Shown here one piece after another: positions 7,089 through 7,759 of a stretch of DNA of 7,759 nt (its first letter is position 1; the number at the start of each line of letters is the position of its first letter). Both the position numbers and the translations under genes were made by a program. The notes below the pieces were generated by a model. It searched no databases. It was given only the letters and a program-made list of their open reading frames with translations, and was not told the origin of the DNA. This DNA comes from an uncultured Methanobrevibacter sp. (GTDB lineage Archaea; Methanobacteriota; Methanobacteria; Methanobacteriales; Methanobacteriaceae). The stretch lies in NCBI GenBank assembly GCA_902795935.1, contig CADBMS010000223.1, forward strand, positions 1 through 7,759, read 5' to 3'.

Positions 7089-7265
7089 TTATTTTTCGAA
7101 TGCTGAGGATCTTACAGTTGAGATATCTGATGTTGTGTTAAACTCTTGTGGTTGGAAGTAACTTTGGTAAATGATTAATGCTGCTATAGCAATTACGATT
7201 ACTCCTCCGAATAATAATATGTATTCTGCTGCTCCTTGTCCTGTTTCATCTTTTAAAAAATTCAT
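7089..7265 (-). CDS. Small class III signal peptide (pilin-like) protein 2
   Basis: This is a 58-codon gene. The protein begins MNFLKDETGQGAAEYILLFG. Gln10-Gly-Ala-Ala-Glu14-Tyr-Ile-Leu-Leu18 is the class III signal motif with Ala in place of the usual Ser, and cleavage is expected between Gly9 and Gln10. A hydrophobic helix spans ~15-34 (YILLFGGVIVIAIAALIIY) and a short polar tail rich in Ser/Thr follows (38-58, ending SSAFEK). The start is the only ATG before the leader and has AAGGGG about 8 bases upstream. Apart from the leader, the sequence is not closely similar to pilin-like protein 1, so the pair is not a recent duplication in its coding part although the promoters match. It is likely a minor pilin or membrane-anchored surface protein, matured by the same peptidase. 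Confidence 0.85.
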   Translation of the reverse strand: MNFLKDETGQGAAEYILLFGGVIVIAIAALIIYQSYFQPQEFNTTSDISTVRSSAFEK

Positions 7266-7314
7266 GTTTATGTACCCCTTATAACTTTGTTATTGTTAAT
7301 AAGTTATCCTTAGC

Positions 7315-7332
7315 CATATATATACTTTTTTG
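7315..7332 (-). promoter_or_regulatory. BRE/TATA-like promoter of pilin-like gene 2
   Basis: The minus strand reads CAAAAAAGTATATATATG, nearly identical to the element before pilin-like gene 1. It stands about 50-65 bp before the ATG, so the predicted leader of about 30 bases includes the AAGGGG ribosome binding site. Confidence 0.65.
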
Positions 7333-7357
7333 AATATTGCCCTATATATTTATATAT

Positions 7358-7375
7358 TTGTGATTATTTTCACAA
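7358..7375. promoter_or_regulatory. Palindromic operator candidate, copy 2
   Basis: TTGTGATTATTTTCACAA has the same perfect 6-bp arms as copy 1 and a spacer of equal length. It lies in the divergent region between pilin-like gene 2 and the winged-helix gene. On the plus strand a TATA-like TTTATATATTT at ~7349-7359 overlaps its left arm. A protein bound here could therefore activate the pilin-like gene and block the divergent gene; this is inference from geometry. Confidence 0.7.
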
Positions 7376-7447
7376 CAACTTCTATTGTTTTAGTCTATGC
7401 AATGATTATCAAAAATTATTTTTCTTAGTGCTATTATAATATAAATT

Positions 7448-7702
7448 ATGTCTAAAAAATATGATATTAAATCTTTAATTTTAGAAATATTATCTGAAAA
7501 TGATTTTGCAAAGTATGAATTATCACATAAAATACGCACTATTTATGGTTTATCTATTTCAGATAAAACCCTTAATGAATCTTTAATTAAATTATTGTAT
7601 ACTTCTAAAATTGAAGTTGTAGGTTATGACTTAAGTATTTATGATGGTGTTAAAAGAGTACAATCCTTTAAATCAGATGGCATAATATTTAGAATAATTT
7701 AA
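7448..7702 (+). CDS. Small putative winged-helix protein, candidate local regulator
   Basis: This is an 84-residue, charged, soluble protein without signal or membrane segment. The pattern fits a minimal winged helix-turn-helix: helix 1 SLILEILSEN (9-18), helix 2 AKYELSHKIRTIYG (21-34), recognition-type helix ISDKTLNESLIKLLYT (37-52), then strand-turn-strand KIEVVGYDLSIYDGVKRVQSF (54-74) as wing and IIFRII as the last strand. I do not recognise the family, so the fold is inferred from residue pattern. The start is an ATG at 7448 without a clear ribosome binding site. It is divergent from pilin-like gene 2 over 182 bp that contain palindrome copy 2, so a role in controlling the pilin-like genes and itself is plausible but unproven. 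No neighbour follows before the window ends. Confidence 0.65.
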   Translation: MSKKYDIKSLILEILSENDFAKYELSHKIRTIYGLSISDKTLNESLIKLLYTSKIEVVGYDLSIYDGVKRVQSFKSDGIIFRII

Positions 7703-7759
7703 TAATTTTTATATGATATGCTTCATTTATGTATGTTAAATTTGTTGTTTTTAAATTTA

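Overview
The window comes from a very AT-rich archaeal chromosome, most likely an order Methanobacteriales methanogen of the Methanobrevibacter/Methanosphaera type. This is inferred from an archaeal-type SRP (7S) RNA, a CCA-less tRNA-Ser directly downstream of it, archaeal-type phosphopantetheine adenylyltransferase, two tiny class III signal peptide (pilin-like) proteins, GGTGA-like ribosome binding sites and BRE/TATA-like promoters. The genus is not proven by the sequence.

Layout. Bases 1-~176 hold the 3' part of the SRP RNA gene (+), cut by the window edge, followed by tRNA-Ser(GCT) at 303-387 (+). A VOC (glyoxalase-fold) gene with an unusual helical tail runs convergently (447-962, -). 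From about 1119 to 2328 (+) lies a badly decayed membrane-protein gene. Pieces in all three frames can be joined into a DUF2142-like protein broken by several frameshifts and stops. About 450 bp without a recognisable gene follow. A class I/II aminotransferase (2778-3893, -) sits downstream of a B12-binding-type radical SAM protein (3968-5521, -), and the two may be one transcription unit. Divergent from them is the CoA biosynthesis gene coaD (5683-6144, +), with a 27-bp near-perfect inverted repeat in the shared intergenic region.

The right end (6343-7702) is the most interesting part. Two small pilin-like genes (6377-6550 and 7089-7265, both -; the second is only 58 codons) share a 59-bp upstream block, about 83% identical and collinear without gaps. 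The block contains a BRE/TATA-like element and, 26 bp from it, a palindrome TTGTGA-N6-TCACAA that resembles a bacterial CRP site. A small putative winged-helix protein (7448-7702, +) is divergent from the second pilin-like gene, and its own upstream region contains one of the two palindromes. This suggests a compact surface-protein regulon with an adjacent candidate regulator. The regulatory link is inference.

Two start codons were moved from upstream TTG codons to internal ATGs (aminotransferase, coaD), and one pilin-like gene was shortened to an internal ATG that has a better ribosome binding site and promoter distance.
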